Assembly: GCA_001797315.1 (NCBI GenBank)
Contig: MGPC01000030.1
Location: 1-52,306 of the forward strand
Origin: Curvibacter sp. GWA2_64_110
Lineage (GTDB): Bacteria > Pseudomonadota > Gammaproteobacteria > Burkholderiales > Burkholderiaceae_C
Direction: 5' to 3'
Length of the DNA: 52,306 bases
Numbering within the stretch: the stretch's first letter is position 1; each line of letters opens with the position of its first letter. The position numbers and the translations under genes are program-made. The notes below the pieces were generated by a model, which saw only the letters and a program-made list of their open reading frames with translations, did no database searches and was not told the DNA's origin. Positions 8,251 to 16,988 of the stretch are shown here, one piece after another.

Positions 8251-8925
8251 TTATCCGGGGATTTTTTCGAGGCAGTAGCCGAGGCCACGCACGGTGGCGA
8301 TGCGGATCGGGCCCTTCTCGATCTTCTTGCGCAGGCGGTGGATGTAGACCTCGATGGCGTTGTTGCTGACCTCTTCGCCCCACTCGCACAGACGCTCGAC
8401 CAGCTGATCCTTGCTGACCAGACGGCCGGTGCGCTGCAGCAGTACTTCGAGCAGGCCGAGTTCGCGCGCCGACAGTTCGACCATCTTGCCGTCGATGGTG
8501 GCCACGCGGCCGGCTTGGTCGTAGACCAGCGGGCCGTGCTTGATGTTGCTGCTGGCGCCGCCCATGCCGCGGCGTACCAAAGCGCGCACGCGCGCTTCGA
8601 GCTCCTGCAGGCTGAAGGGCTTGGCCATGTAGTCGTCAGCGCCGTAGTCCAGGCCCTTGACGCGCTCTTCCACGCTGTCGGCCGCGGTCAGGATCAGCAC
8701 CGGCAGGGCGGAGCCGCGCGCGCGCAGTTTTTTCAGTACTTCCAGGCCGTGCATCTTGGGCAGGCCCAGGTCCAGAATCAGCAGGTCGAACTCGCTGTTG
8801 GTCATGAGGGCTGCATCAGCCTCCGAACCGCTGGCCACATGGTTCACGGCGGCACCGGAATTGCGCAGGGTGCGCAGCAGACCATCGGCCAACACCTGGT
8901 CGTCCTCGGCAATCAGAATTCGCAT
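8251..8925 (-). CDS. OmpR-family response regulator
   Basis: This 224-residue DNA-binding regulator is the partner of the kinase 5 bp downstream. The receiver domain occupies 1-115, with acidic pocket residues E7/D8/D9, phospho-acceptor Asp52 in LLILDLGLPKMHG, conserved Thr in LILTAAD, and Lys102 in YMAKPFS. The winged-helix Trans_reg_C domain (about 125-220) ends with the usual EVYIHRLRKKIEKGPIRIATVRGLGYCLE. The start at 8925 has an excellent ribosome site (AAGGAG, 7 bases upstream); a longer in-frame start at 8973 lacks support. Phosphorylated dimers should activate or repress their own operon and others; the targets are unknown. It is most like TctD/QseB types. Confidence 0.93.
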   Translation of the reverse strand: MRILIAEDDQVLADGLLRTLRNSGAAVNHVASGSEADAALMTNSEFDLLILDLGLPKMHGLEVLKKLRARGSALPVLILTAADSVEERVKGLDYGADDYMAKPFSLQELEARVRALVRRGMGGASSNIKHGPLVYDQAGRVATIDGKMVELSARELGLLEVLLQRTGRLVSKDQLVERLCEWGEEVSNNAIEVYIHRLRKKIEKGPIRIATVRGLGYCLEKIPG

Positions 8926-9006
8926 GCTTGTCTCCTTGGGCGTTAGCTCGACTGGTGCGGGCTTGCGCGCCAATCTTAATTTTAGGCGCTGCAGGCGGGC
9001 GCGGGT

Positions 9007-9492
9007 TCAGCTGGCGTAGGCCTCCAGGCCGAGCGCGATGACGGCGGCCACTTCCTCGCCCACGGTCTGCTTGAGTTCGGCTTCTGCCTGCGCCACGGCC
9101 TGCTGGAAGGCCTGGAGCCAGGCCAGGCCGGCTGGCGTGAAGTGCACCCGTTTGGCGCGCGCATCCAGCGCATCGGGTTCACGCCTGACCAGGCCCCAGG
9201 CTTCGCACTGGTCGACCAGCTTGCCCATGGCCTGTTTGCTCATGCCCGCCAGTTCGGCCAGCTCGGTCAGACGCGAGCCTTCGAGCGCCAGATGGCGCGT
9301 GATGTGGATGTGGGCAGCGCTGACCTGGCCGCGCGCGGCCAGGTTGGACAGGGCCAGCGGCACCTCGGCGTCGTGCGCCATCAGGTGCAGCACCCGCGTG
9401 TCGAAGCGGCGCATGGCGTGGCCCAGCAAGCGGCCCAGGTGGGTCTGGCGCCAGCTGCCGGCGGCCGGGTTGCGTGGGCTGTTGGGAGTCAT
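9007..9492 (-). CDS. MarR-family transcriptional regulator
   Basis: This is a 161-residue winged-helix repressor-type protein. The recognition region reads LTELAELAGMSKQAMGKLVDQCEAWGLVRREPD, the usual MarR helix-turn-helix followed by the basic wing (DARAKRVHFTPAGLAWL). Helices at both ends form the dimer interface. The ATG at 9492 is preferred; an upstream TTG (9510) would add MVYHFD. It is divergent from recA with 141 bp between the starts. The inverted repeat GTAAACC/GGTTTAC at 9502-9532 sits directly at its 5' end and is a plausible autoregulatory operator. Ligand and regulon are unknown. MarR proteins commonly respond to phenolic compounds or oxidants. Confidence 0.88.
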   Translation of the reverse strand: MTPNSPRNPAAGSWRQTHLGRLLGHAMRRFDTRVLHLMAHDAEVPLALSNLAARGQVSAAHIHITRHLALEGSRLTELAELAGMSKQAMGKLVDQCEAWGLVRREPDALDARAKRVHFTPAGLAWLQAFQQAVAQAEAELKQTVGEEVAAVIALGLEAYAS

Positions 9493-9501
9493 GTCGAAAT
9501 G

Positions 9502-9532
9502 GTAAACCAAGATGACTAAAAAATGGGTTTAC
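9502..9532. promoter_or_regulatory. Inverted repeat GTAAACC-N17-GGTTTAC upstream of marR
   Basis: Seven-base arms at 9502-9508 and 9526-9532 are exact reverse complements. The left arm begins 10 bp upstream of the marR ATG. The position fits an operator for the MarR protein, covering its own promoter. The second arm also overlaps a possible recA -35 (TTTACT, 9528-9533). Confidence 0.45.
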
Positions 9533-9556
9533 TCGCATCTATTGACGACGTTAGAC

Positions 9557-9576
9557 TACTGTTCAAGCATCCAGCC
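9557..9576 (+). promoter_or_regulatory. Probable LexA (SOS) box of recA
   Basis: The sequence is TACTGT-TCAAGCAT-CCAGCC. The left half matches the CTGT half-site of the CTGT-N8-ACAG consensus with the flanking TA, spacing is exactly eight, and the right half differs at one base (CCAG for ACAG). It lies 58 bp before the recA ATG, just downstream of a plausible -35/-10 pair (TTTACT at 9528, TAGACT at 9552). A further perfect palindrome ACTGGTT-GG-AACCAGT (9590-9605) follows in the leader and may be a hairpin or second protein site. Confidence 0.55.
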
Positions 9577-9633
9577 TGTTGTTAAACCCACTGGTTGGAA
9601 CCAGTCAAGCAACCGAACTTCAAGGAGATTTCC

Positions 9634-10689
<1,056 letters not shown>

Positions 10690-10709
10690 GCGCGGGTTAC
10701 GCCAGGGCC

Positions 10710-11168
10710 ATGGCATTTGACCAACCCTCACTCAAGGGACGGGCGCTGCGGCTGTTGAGCACCCGAGAGCATTCGCGGGCCGAACTGGAGCGCAAGCTGG
10801 TCCGGTTCGAGCAGGCGCCGGGCGAGTTGACGCAGGCGCTCGATGAACTGCAGGCCAAGGGTTTCATCAGCGAGCAGCGCGTGGTGGAGTCCGTGCTGCA
10901 CCGGCGTGCCGCCAAGCTGGGTGCCGCGCGCATCCGCCAGGAACTGCAGGACAAGGGGCTGGACCGGGCGCTGGTCGAGCAGGCGCTGGCCGGGCTCAAG
11001 GACAGCGAGTTGGTGCGGGCGCGCGAGGTCTGGTGCAGGAAATACGACGCAGCGCCTGCCAATCCGGCAGAGCGGGCGCGGCAGCAGCGTTTTTTGCTGA
11101 CGCGCGGTTTTTCTGCCGAGGTGGTGCGCCAGGTGCTGGTCGGCGCTGGCGCTCAGGATGATGAGTGA
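10710..11168 (+). CDS. recX: Regulatory protein RecX
   Basis: This 152-residue all-helical protein inhibits RecA by capping or destabilising its filaments. It has the three-repeat RecX architecture: LRLLSTREHSRAELERKL (first), ELQAKGFISEQRVVESVLHRRAAKLGAARIRQEL (second) and the C-terminal repeat with RQQRFLLTRGFSAEVVRQVL. It lies directly after recA, the usual arrangement, so co-transcription and SOS control follow. The ATG at 10710 fits the family start (MAFDQPSLKGRALRLLS). It is convergent with argC across a dispersed palindromic repeat. Confidence 0.95.
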   Translation: MAFDQPSLKGRALRLLSTREHSRAELERKLVRFEQAPGELTQALDELQAKGFISEQRVVESVLHRRAAKLGAARIRQELQDKGLDRALVEQALAGLKDSELVRAREVWCRKYDAAPANPAERARQQRFLLTRGFSAEVVRQVLVGAGAQDDE

Positions 11169-11172
11169 AGTG

Positions 11173-11221
11173 GCTGTTGGCGCCGTCAAATAGGCGCCAA
11201 CAGCTATTAAAAAGATAGCAA
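11173..11221. repeat. Dispersed palindromic element, copy 2, between recX and argC
   Basis: A perfect 12-bp inverted repeat, GCTGTTGGCGCC (11173-11184) and GGCGCCAACAGC (11193-11204), encloses an 8-base loop and runs straight into GCTATTAAAAAGATAGC (11203-11219), a second small palindrome. It fills almost the whole space between the convergent genes. It may serve as a terminator for both, although the T-rich stretch lies on the wrong side of the main hairpin for a standard intrinsic terminator. Confidence 0.7.
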
Positions 11222-11222
11222 A

Positions 11223-12167
11223 TCAGGGCTGCAGCCCCAGCATCAGCTTGAGGTTCTGCACCGCGGCGCCGCTGGCGCCCTTGCCCAGGTTGTCGAGGCG
11301 GGCTACCAGCACGGCATGGCGGAAGCCGTCGTCGGCGCCGTGATTGGCGTAGACGCGCAATTCCATCTTGTTGGTATCGGCCAAGGCCACGGCGTCGAGC
11401 TTGCCGTCCGCGGTGGCGGGCTCCACCGTCACCCATTCGCTGCCGGCGTAGTGACGGGCCAGCGCGTCATGCAGGTCCTGCGCGCTCGGTTGGCCGGGCA
11501 GCGTGTCCAGGTGCAGTGGCAGCTGCACCAGCATGCCCTGGCGGAAGTTGCCGACCGAGGGAATGAACAGCGGGCGGCGTGTCAGCCCGGTGTACTTCAT
11601 GATCTCGGGCAGGTGTTTGTGCTTCAGGCTCAGGGCGTAAAGCTCGAAGGGCGGCGCACTGCCGGCCTCATAGGCCTCGATCATGCTGCGCCCGCCGCCC
11701 GAGTAACCGCTGACCGAGGGCAGCGTGAGCGGGTAATCCTTCGGGATCAGGCCGGCATCGACCAGCGGACGGATCAGGGCGATGGCGCCCGTGGCGTAGC
11801 AGCCGGGATTGGCGACACGGCGCGCCTGCACCACGGCTTCGCGCTGGCCGGCGGCCAGCTCGGGGAAACCAAAGACCCAGTCGGGGTGGGTACGGTGGGC
11901 GGTGGAGGCGTCGATCACCTTGGGGCCGGGCTGGCCGCTGGTCGCCAGGCTGTCGATCATGGCGACCGACTCGATGGCGGCTTCGTCGTGCAGGCACAGC
12001 ACCACCAGCTCCACCTGGGACATCAAGGCACGCTTGGCGGCGGGATCCTTGCGCAGTTCGGGCGCGATGCTGACGAGTTGAATCTCGGGCATGGCTTGCA
12101 GCCGTTCGCGGATTTGCAGGCCGGTGGTACCGGCCTCGCCGTCGATGAAGACTGTGTGTCGCGTCAT
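11223..12167 (-). CDS. argC: N-acetyl-gamma-glutamyl-phosphate reductase (type 2)
   Basis: This 314-residue enzyme is the short, type 2 form of ArgC, which reduces N-acetyl-gamma-glutamyl phosphate to the semialdehyde with NADPH in arginine synthesis. Seen are the nucleotide-binding N terminus ([16 protein letters not shown]), the catalytic cysteine in [10 protein letters not shown] (Cys123), [12 protein letters not shown], and [13 protein letters not shown] with the catalytic histidine region. The ATG at 12167 is chosen because the in-frame extension up to 12299 is non-conserved and overlaps the sucC promoter. No other arginine genes are nearby, as is common in this order. Confidence 0.95.
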   Translation of the reverse strand: MTRHTVFIDGEAGTTGLQIRERLQAMPEIQLVSIAPELRKDPAAKRALMSQVELVVLCLHDEAAIESVAMIDSLATSGQPGPKVIDASTAHRTHPDWVFGFPELAAGQREAVVQARRVANPGCYATGAIALIRPLVDAGLIPKDYPLTLPSVSGYSGGGRSMIEAYEAGSAPPFELYALSLKHKHLPEIMKYTGLTRRPLFIPSVGNFRQGMLVQLPLHLDTLPGQPSAQDLHDALARHYAGSEWVTVEPATADGKLDAVALADTNKMELRVYANHGADDGFRHAVLVARLDNLGKGASGAAVQNLKLMLGLQP

Positions 12168-12316
12168 GATGGATAGGGGGTGGGGTATGTGGCCGGTACG
12201 GTCAGATTTTGTGCGCAGCAACATGATACATTCCAAGGCTGTGCTGAATCCAGCACCTGCCACGGGACAAGCCGGTTCAGCGGCAAGATAAAACTTCATT
12301 TCCTGAGAGAGCCCTC

Positions 12317-13477
<1,161 letters not shown>

Positions 13478-13492
13478 GCCCGGAGAACAAGC

Positions 13493-14386
13493 ATGTCGAT
13501 CTACATCAACAAAGACACCAAAGTCATCACCCAGGGCATCACTGGCAAGACCGGCCAGTTTCATACGGAAAAGTGCCAGGAATACGCCAACGGCAAGAAC
13601 TGCTTCGTGGCGGGTGTGAACCCGAAGAAAGCCGGCGAGTCGATCTTCAACATCCCGATCTACGCCTCGGTCAAGGAAGCCGCCCAGCAAACCGGCGCGA
13701 CCGTCAGCGTGATCTACGTGCCGCCGGCCGGTGCCGCCGACGCGATCTGGGAAGCGGTTGAGGCCGACCTGGATCTGGCCGTCTGTATCACCGAAGGCAT
13801 TCCGGTGCGTGACATGCTCATGGTGCGCAACAAGATGAAGGCCAAGGAAGCCGCTGGCGGCAAGAAAACCCTGCTGCTGGGCCCCAACTGTCCGGGTCTG
13901 ATCACGCCCGACGAGATCAAGATCGGCATCATGCCCGGTCATATCCACCGCAAAGGCCGCATCGGCGTCGTCTCGCGCTCCGGTACGCTGACCTATGAAG
14001 CCGTGGCCATGCTGACCGAAGTGGGCCTGGGCCAGTCGAGCGCCGTCGGTATTGGCGGCGACCCGATCAACGGTCTGAAGCACATTGACGTCATGAAGGC
14101 CTTCAACGACGATCCGGACACCGATGCCGTGATCATGATCGGCGAAATCGGCGGCCCCGACGAAGCCGAAGCGGCGCGCTGGTGCAAGGCCAACATGAAA
14201 AAGCCCGTGGTCGGCTTCATTGCCGGCGTGACGGCGCCTGCGGGCAAGCGCATGGGCCACGCCGGTGCGCTGATTGCCGGCGGTGCTGACACTGCCGACG
14301 CCAAGCTGGCCATCATGGAAGAGTGCGGCTTTATCGTGACGCGCAATCCGTCCGAGCTGGGCAAGCTGCTCAAGGCGCAGCTGTAA
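13493..14386 (+). CDS. sucD: Succinyl-CoA synthetase subunit alpha
   Basis: This 297-residue alpha subunit carries the CoA-binding Rossmann domain (residues 1-120; [10 protein letters not shown]) and the phosphorylated active-site histidine, His256, in [14 protein letters not shown]. The other conserved block, [20 protein letters not shown], forms the dimer and phosphate interface. It sits 15 bp after sucC with the ribosome site CCGGAGAACAAGC. Together they make the heterotetrameric TCA-cycle enzyme. Confidence 0.98.
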   Translation: MSIYINKDTKVITQGITGKTGQFHTEKCQEYANGKNCFVAGVNPKKAGESIFNIPIYASVKEAAQQTGATVSVIYVPPAGAADAIWEAVEADLDLAVCITEGIPVRDMLMVRNKMKAKEAAGGKKTLLLGPNCPGLITPDEIKIGIMPGHIHRKGRIGVVSRSGTLTYEAVAMLTEVGLGQSSAVGIGGDPINGLKHIDVMKAFNDDPDTDAVIMIGEIGGPDEAEAARWCKANMKKPVVGFIAGVTAPAGKRMGHAGALIAGGADTADAKLAIMEECGFIVTRNPSELGKLLKAQL

Positions 14387-14448
14387 GCAAAACTACGAAT
14401 CTGTGTGGGTGGGCGGTAGCCGCTAAACTTGCCATATTCGGAATTCCG

Positions 14449-14484
14449 GGAGCGCTCCAGGCGAATCGTCTGGTGCGCTCCTTT
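14449..14484 (+). terminator. Long hairpin after sucCD (terminator or leader element)
   Basis: GGAGCGC-T-CCAGGC / GTCTGG-T-GCGCTCC pairs over 13 bp with one T-T mismatch and one G-T pair, loop GAATC, followed by TTTCCTATT. It probably attenuates or ends the sucCD transcript before the TerC gene. The short T-run makes partial read-through likely. It does not match the manganese-riboswitch consensus seen upstream of the other TerC gene. Confidence 0.5.
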
Positions 14485-14515
14485 CCTATTACAGATACAA
14501 CACAGGAGAACTCGG

Positions 14516-15205
14516 ATGGAAATGCTTCAGGATGTCAATTTCTGGATTGGTCTGATGAAGATCATCTGGATCAACATCATCCTTTCCGGTGATAACGCTG
14601 TGGTGATTGCCCTGGCGGCACGTTCGCTGCCACCGCACCAGCAAAAAAAGGCCATTCTGTTTGGATCCGGCGCTGCCGTGGTGCTGCGGATCATTTTGAC
14701 CATCGTGGCTGCCAAACTGCTGCAGCTCTCTTTCCTGCAGGTCGTCGGCGGCATGCTGCTCTTGTGGATCGGCATCCAACTGCTCAGTGAAGAAGAGGAA
14801 GACGAGGGCCACGCCAAAGAAGGCGGGGGCCTGATGGCGGCGGTGCGTACGATTCTGATTGCCGATCTGGTGATGAGCCTGGACAACGTGATTGCCGTGG
14901 CTGCTGCAGCCAAGGGCAACGATGTCCTGTTGCTGCTGGGCCTGGCCATCAGCATTCCACTGGTGATCTTCGGCAGCACGCTGATGATCAAGCTGATGGA
15001 GCGCTTCCCGATCATCGTCACGCTCGGTGCCGGTCTGATCGGCTGGGTCGGCGGCGAAACGATTGTCAGCGATGTGGCGCTCAAGGGTGTGGCCGCGACC
15101 TATCCCTGGCTGCATTACGCCGCCGCAGCGGCCGGCGCCGCCTTTGTGGTGCTGGTTGGCCGGGCGCTGCAAAAGCGCCATGAAGTACAACACGCAACTG
15201 AATAG
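14516..15205 (+). CDS. TerC/YjbE-family integral membrane protein
   Basis: This 229-residue protein has about seven transmembrane helices in the TerC fold. The paired signature motifs IILSGDNAVVIALAARSLP (near 20-38) and ADLVMSLDNVIAVAAAAKG (near 118-136) carry the conserved intramembrane Asp-Asn residues thought to pass metal ions. A charged cytosolic loop (EEEEDEGHAKEG) separates the two halves. TerC proteins include the Mn2+ exporters Alx and MeeF/MeeY, so divalent-metal efflux is the best guess. The ATG at 14516 has AGGAG upstream; a longer in-frame start at 14429 overlaps the hairpin and is not preferred. It follows sucD by 129 bp, with a terminator after it. A second TerC gene lies at 27066-27782. 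Confidence 0.88.
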   Translation: MEMLQDVNFWIGLMKIIWINIILSGDNAVVIALAARSLPPHQQKKAILFGSGAAVVLRIILTIVAAKLLQLSFLQVVGGMLLLWIGIQLLSEEEEDEGHAKEGGGLMAAVRTILIADLVMSLDNVIAVAAAAKGNDVLLLLGLAISIPLVIFGSTLMIKLMERFPIIVTLGAGLIGWVGGETIVSDVALKGVAATYPWLHYAAAAAGAAFVVLVGRALQKRHEVQHATE

Positions 15206-15257
15206 TCTTTGCGTGGGGCGTGTCGGCCGTGAAGTGGCCGGCGTCCTGTAAGCTTGA

Positions 15258-15290
15258 GGGCAGATGCTTTGACAAGTGTCTGCCCTTTTT
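15258..15290 (+). terminator. Intrinsic terminator after the first TerC gene
   Basis: The stem GGGCAGA / TCTGCCC closes a 14-base loop and is followed by five T (15286-15290). It isolates the sucCD-terC unit from the phosphatase-FHA-ATPase genes. The remaining space to 15463 (about 170 bp) should hold the promoter of that operon. A TTGACT at 15298 could be a -35, but I see no convincing -10 at the right distance. Confidence 0.8.
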
Positions 15291-15463
15291 CATTGGCTTG
15301 ACTTTGCTTTGTGTGTGCGGCGGTGTATGGTTACAAAACGGGTCATTGCATGGCAATGGGCCGGTACAAGCAACATGGATGACACGGTCGCGTCCACCAT
15401 GCATGTCATGGCGCTGGGTTGTCGGCTCGGGCAGAAGACGGTGCGGCTCATGGGTCCGGAACA

Positions 15464-16249
15464 ATGATTTACAAGTTTTGCGCTGAGACAGACACGGGCC
15501 TGGCCCGGACCAACAATGAAGACTCGGTGGCGTTTGACGAGTCCGCTGGACTCGCTGTTCTGGCCGATGGTATGGGGGGCTACAACGCGGGCGAGGTGGC
15601 CAGCGGCATGGCGACGGCCCTGATCAAGGCGGAGATGGGGCGCTGGTTGGCGGAAACCGGCGGGCGGGCGGGCCCTCGGGATATCCGCCGTGCCATGGAA
15701 ATATGTGTTGATAATGCCAACAGGTCCATTTTCAGCGCTGCCAATACCAATGCCCAGTACACCGGGATGGGAACCACATTGGTGATGGGCGTGTTTCAAG
15801 GCAGCCGTCTGCTGTTGGGGCATATCGGGGACTCCCGGTGCTACCGGCTGCGTCGGGGGCTGCTGGTGCAGGTCACCCGGGATCATTCGCTGCTGCAGGA
15901 GCAGATTGATGCAGGTTTGCTGACGCCGCAGCAGGCGGCGACATCCATGAACAAGAACTTGGTCACACGTGCCTTGGGGGTTGACAATGCCGTGATGCTG
16001 GAACTCAACGATTGCCAGGTAGAAGATGGTGACCTGTACCTCATGTGTTCCGATGGACTGTCGGACATGGTGAGCGATGCGAAGATTGCAGAGATACTGG
16101 AACAGCGGACACCATTGGCGCAGCGGGCCCAAAGTCTGATTCATGCCGCCAATGAAGGTGGTGGACGAGACAACACCACCGTGTTGCTGGTCCAGGCGGA
16201 GGCTGTGTCAGAGAGGCGAAGGCTGATCGCCAGATTGCTGGGAAAATAG
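15464..16249 (+). CDS. PP2C-type serine/threonine protein phosphatase
   Basis: This 261-residue soluble phosphatase is of the bacterial Stp/PppA type. Metal-binding and catalytic motifs are complete: TGLARTNNEDSVAFD (11-25), LADGMGGYNAGE (Asp35-Gly36), TTLVMGV, GHIGDSRCYRLRRG (Asp123), TRDHSL, LMCSDGLSDMV (Asp197) and GGGRDNTTVLL (Asp236-Asn237). It should remove phosphate from Ser/Thr residues using Mn2+ or Mg2+. It is followed after 45 bp by an FHA protein and then a pilus-type ATPase, so it probably works on that system, as PppA does against the FHA protein in type VI secretion. No Hanks-type kinase gene is in the window. The ATG at 15464 matches the domain start but has a weak ribosome site; a TTG at 15419 is the alternative. 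Confidence 0.93.
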   Translation: MIYKFCAETDTGLARTNNEDSVAFDESAGLAVLADGMGGYNAGEVASGMATALIKAEMGRWLAETGGRAGPRDIRRAMEICVDNANRSIFSAANTNAQYTGMGTTLVMGVFQGSRLLLGHIGDSRCYRLRRGLLVQVTRDHSLLQEQIDAGLLTPQQAATSMNKNLVTRALGVDNAVMLELNDCQVEDGDLYLMCSDGLSDMVSDAKIAEILEQRTPLAQRAQSLIHAANEGGGRDNTTVLLVQAEAVSERRRLIARLLGK

Positions 16250-16294
16250 CGCGGTGGGGATATCGATGATAAGCAGAAGGAAGAGGAGTCGGGC

Positions 16295-16945
16295 ATGCCG
16301 AAAATGATCGTTTCGATCGACGGTGTTGTCATCAAGGAAGTCCAGTTGACCAAGGAGCGCACGACCCTGGGTCGTCGCCCCTACAACGATGTGGTGATCG
16401 ACAATCTGGCGGTCAGTGGTGAGCACGCTGCCGTGCAAATGGTGGGCGACGAGGTTTTCCTGGAAGACCTCAACAGTACCAATGGCACCTATGTCAATGG
16501 CAAGGCCATCAAACGTCAGCAGCTCCACCATGGCGATACCATCGAAGTCGGCAAGTACCAGATCCAGTTCGTCAGCGAACTGGAGGGTGAGCGTTTCGAC
16601 AAGACCATGGTGTTCAGGCCCGGCATGGTGATTCCGCCCACCACCGCTGCGACAGCATCGGTCGAGCGAGCCGTGTCTGGCGAGTTGCAGGGCTGCATTC
16701 GGGTCTTGTCGGGTGCAGCTTCGGGTCGCGAGGTGCCGCTGACCAAGGTCGTGACGACGGTGGGCAAGCCTGGTGTGGCGGTCGCGTCCATTACCCGTCG
16801 GCAGCATGGCTTTGTGGTGGCGCATGTGGAGGGTGTCAGCAATCCTCTGCTCAATGGCACGCCGATCGGCAACGAGCCGGTGGCGCTCAAGAGCGGTGAC
16901 TTGATTGAACTCGCCGGCACGCAAATGCAGTTTATCCAGACCTGA
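16295..16945 (+). CDS. Double FHA-domain protein
   Basis: This 216-residue cytosolic phosphopeptide-binding protein has two FHA domains. FHA1 (about 5-95) is canonical: LGRRPYNDVVIDNLAVSGEH gives the Gly26-Arg27, Ser41 and His44 contacts, and LNSTNGTYVNG (59-69) the Asn-Gly turn. FHA2 (about 134-215) keeps the fold pattern but has VGKPG instead of GR, although it retains Ser167, His172 and LNG (187-189), so phosphothreonine binding there is doubtful. Thr105 in the linker (RFDKTMVFRPG) resembles the phosphorylated threonine before FHA domains in other systems. It lies 45 bp after the PP2C gene and 43 bp before the ATPase, in one operon. It likely docks onto a phosphorylated partner, perhaps the ATPase or an unlinked kinase. 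Confidence 0.92.
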   Translation: MPKMIVSIDGVVIKEVQLTKERTTLGRRPYNDVVIDNLAVSGEHAAVQMVGDEVFLEDLNSTNGTYVNGKAIKRQQLHHGDTIEVGKYQIQFVSELEGERFDKTMVFRPGMVIPPTTAATASVERAVSGELQGCIRVLSGAASGREVPLTKVVTTVGKPGVAVASITRRQHGFVVAHVEGVSNPLLNGTPIGNEPVALKSGDLIELAGTQMQFIQT

Positions 16946-16988
16946 CAACCCGTGTCCCCGCTTTGCGGGCCGGGCGGGAGTTTGATTT

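Noticed and set aside
14387-14515. Possible yybP-ykoY riboswitch in front of the first TerC gene
   Set aside because: Neither the GGGGAGTAGC loop nor the AGCAAGACC closing element is present; there is only one long hairpin.
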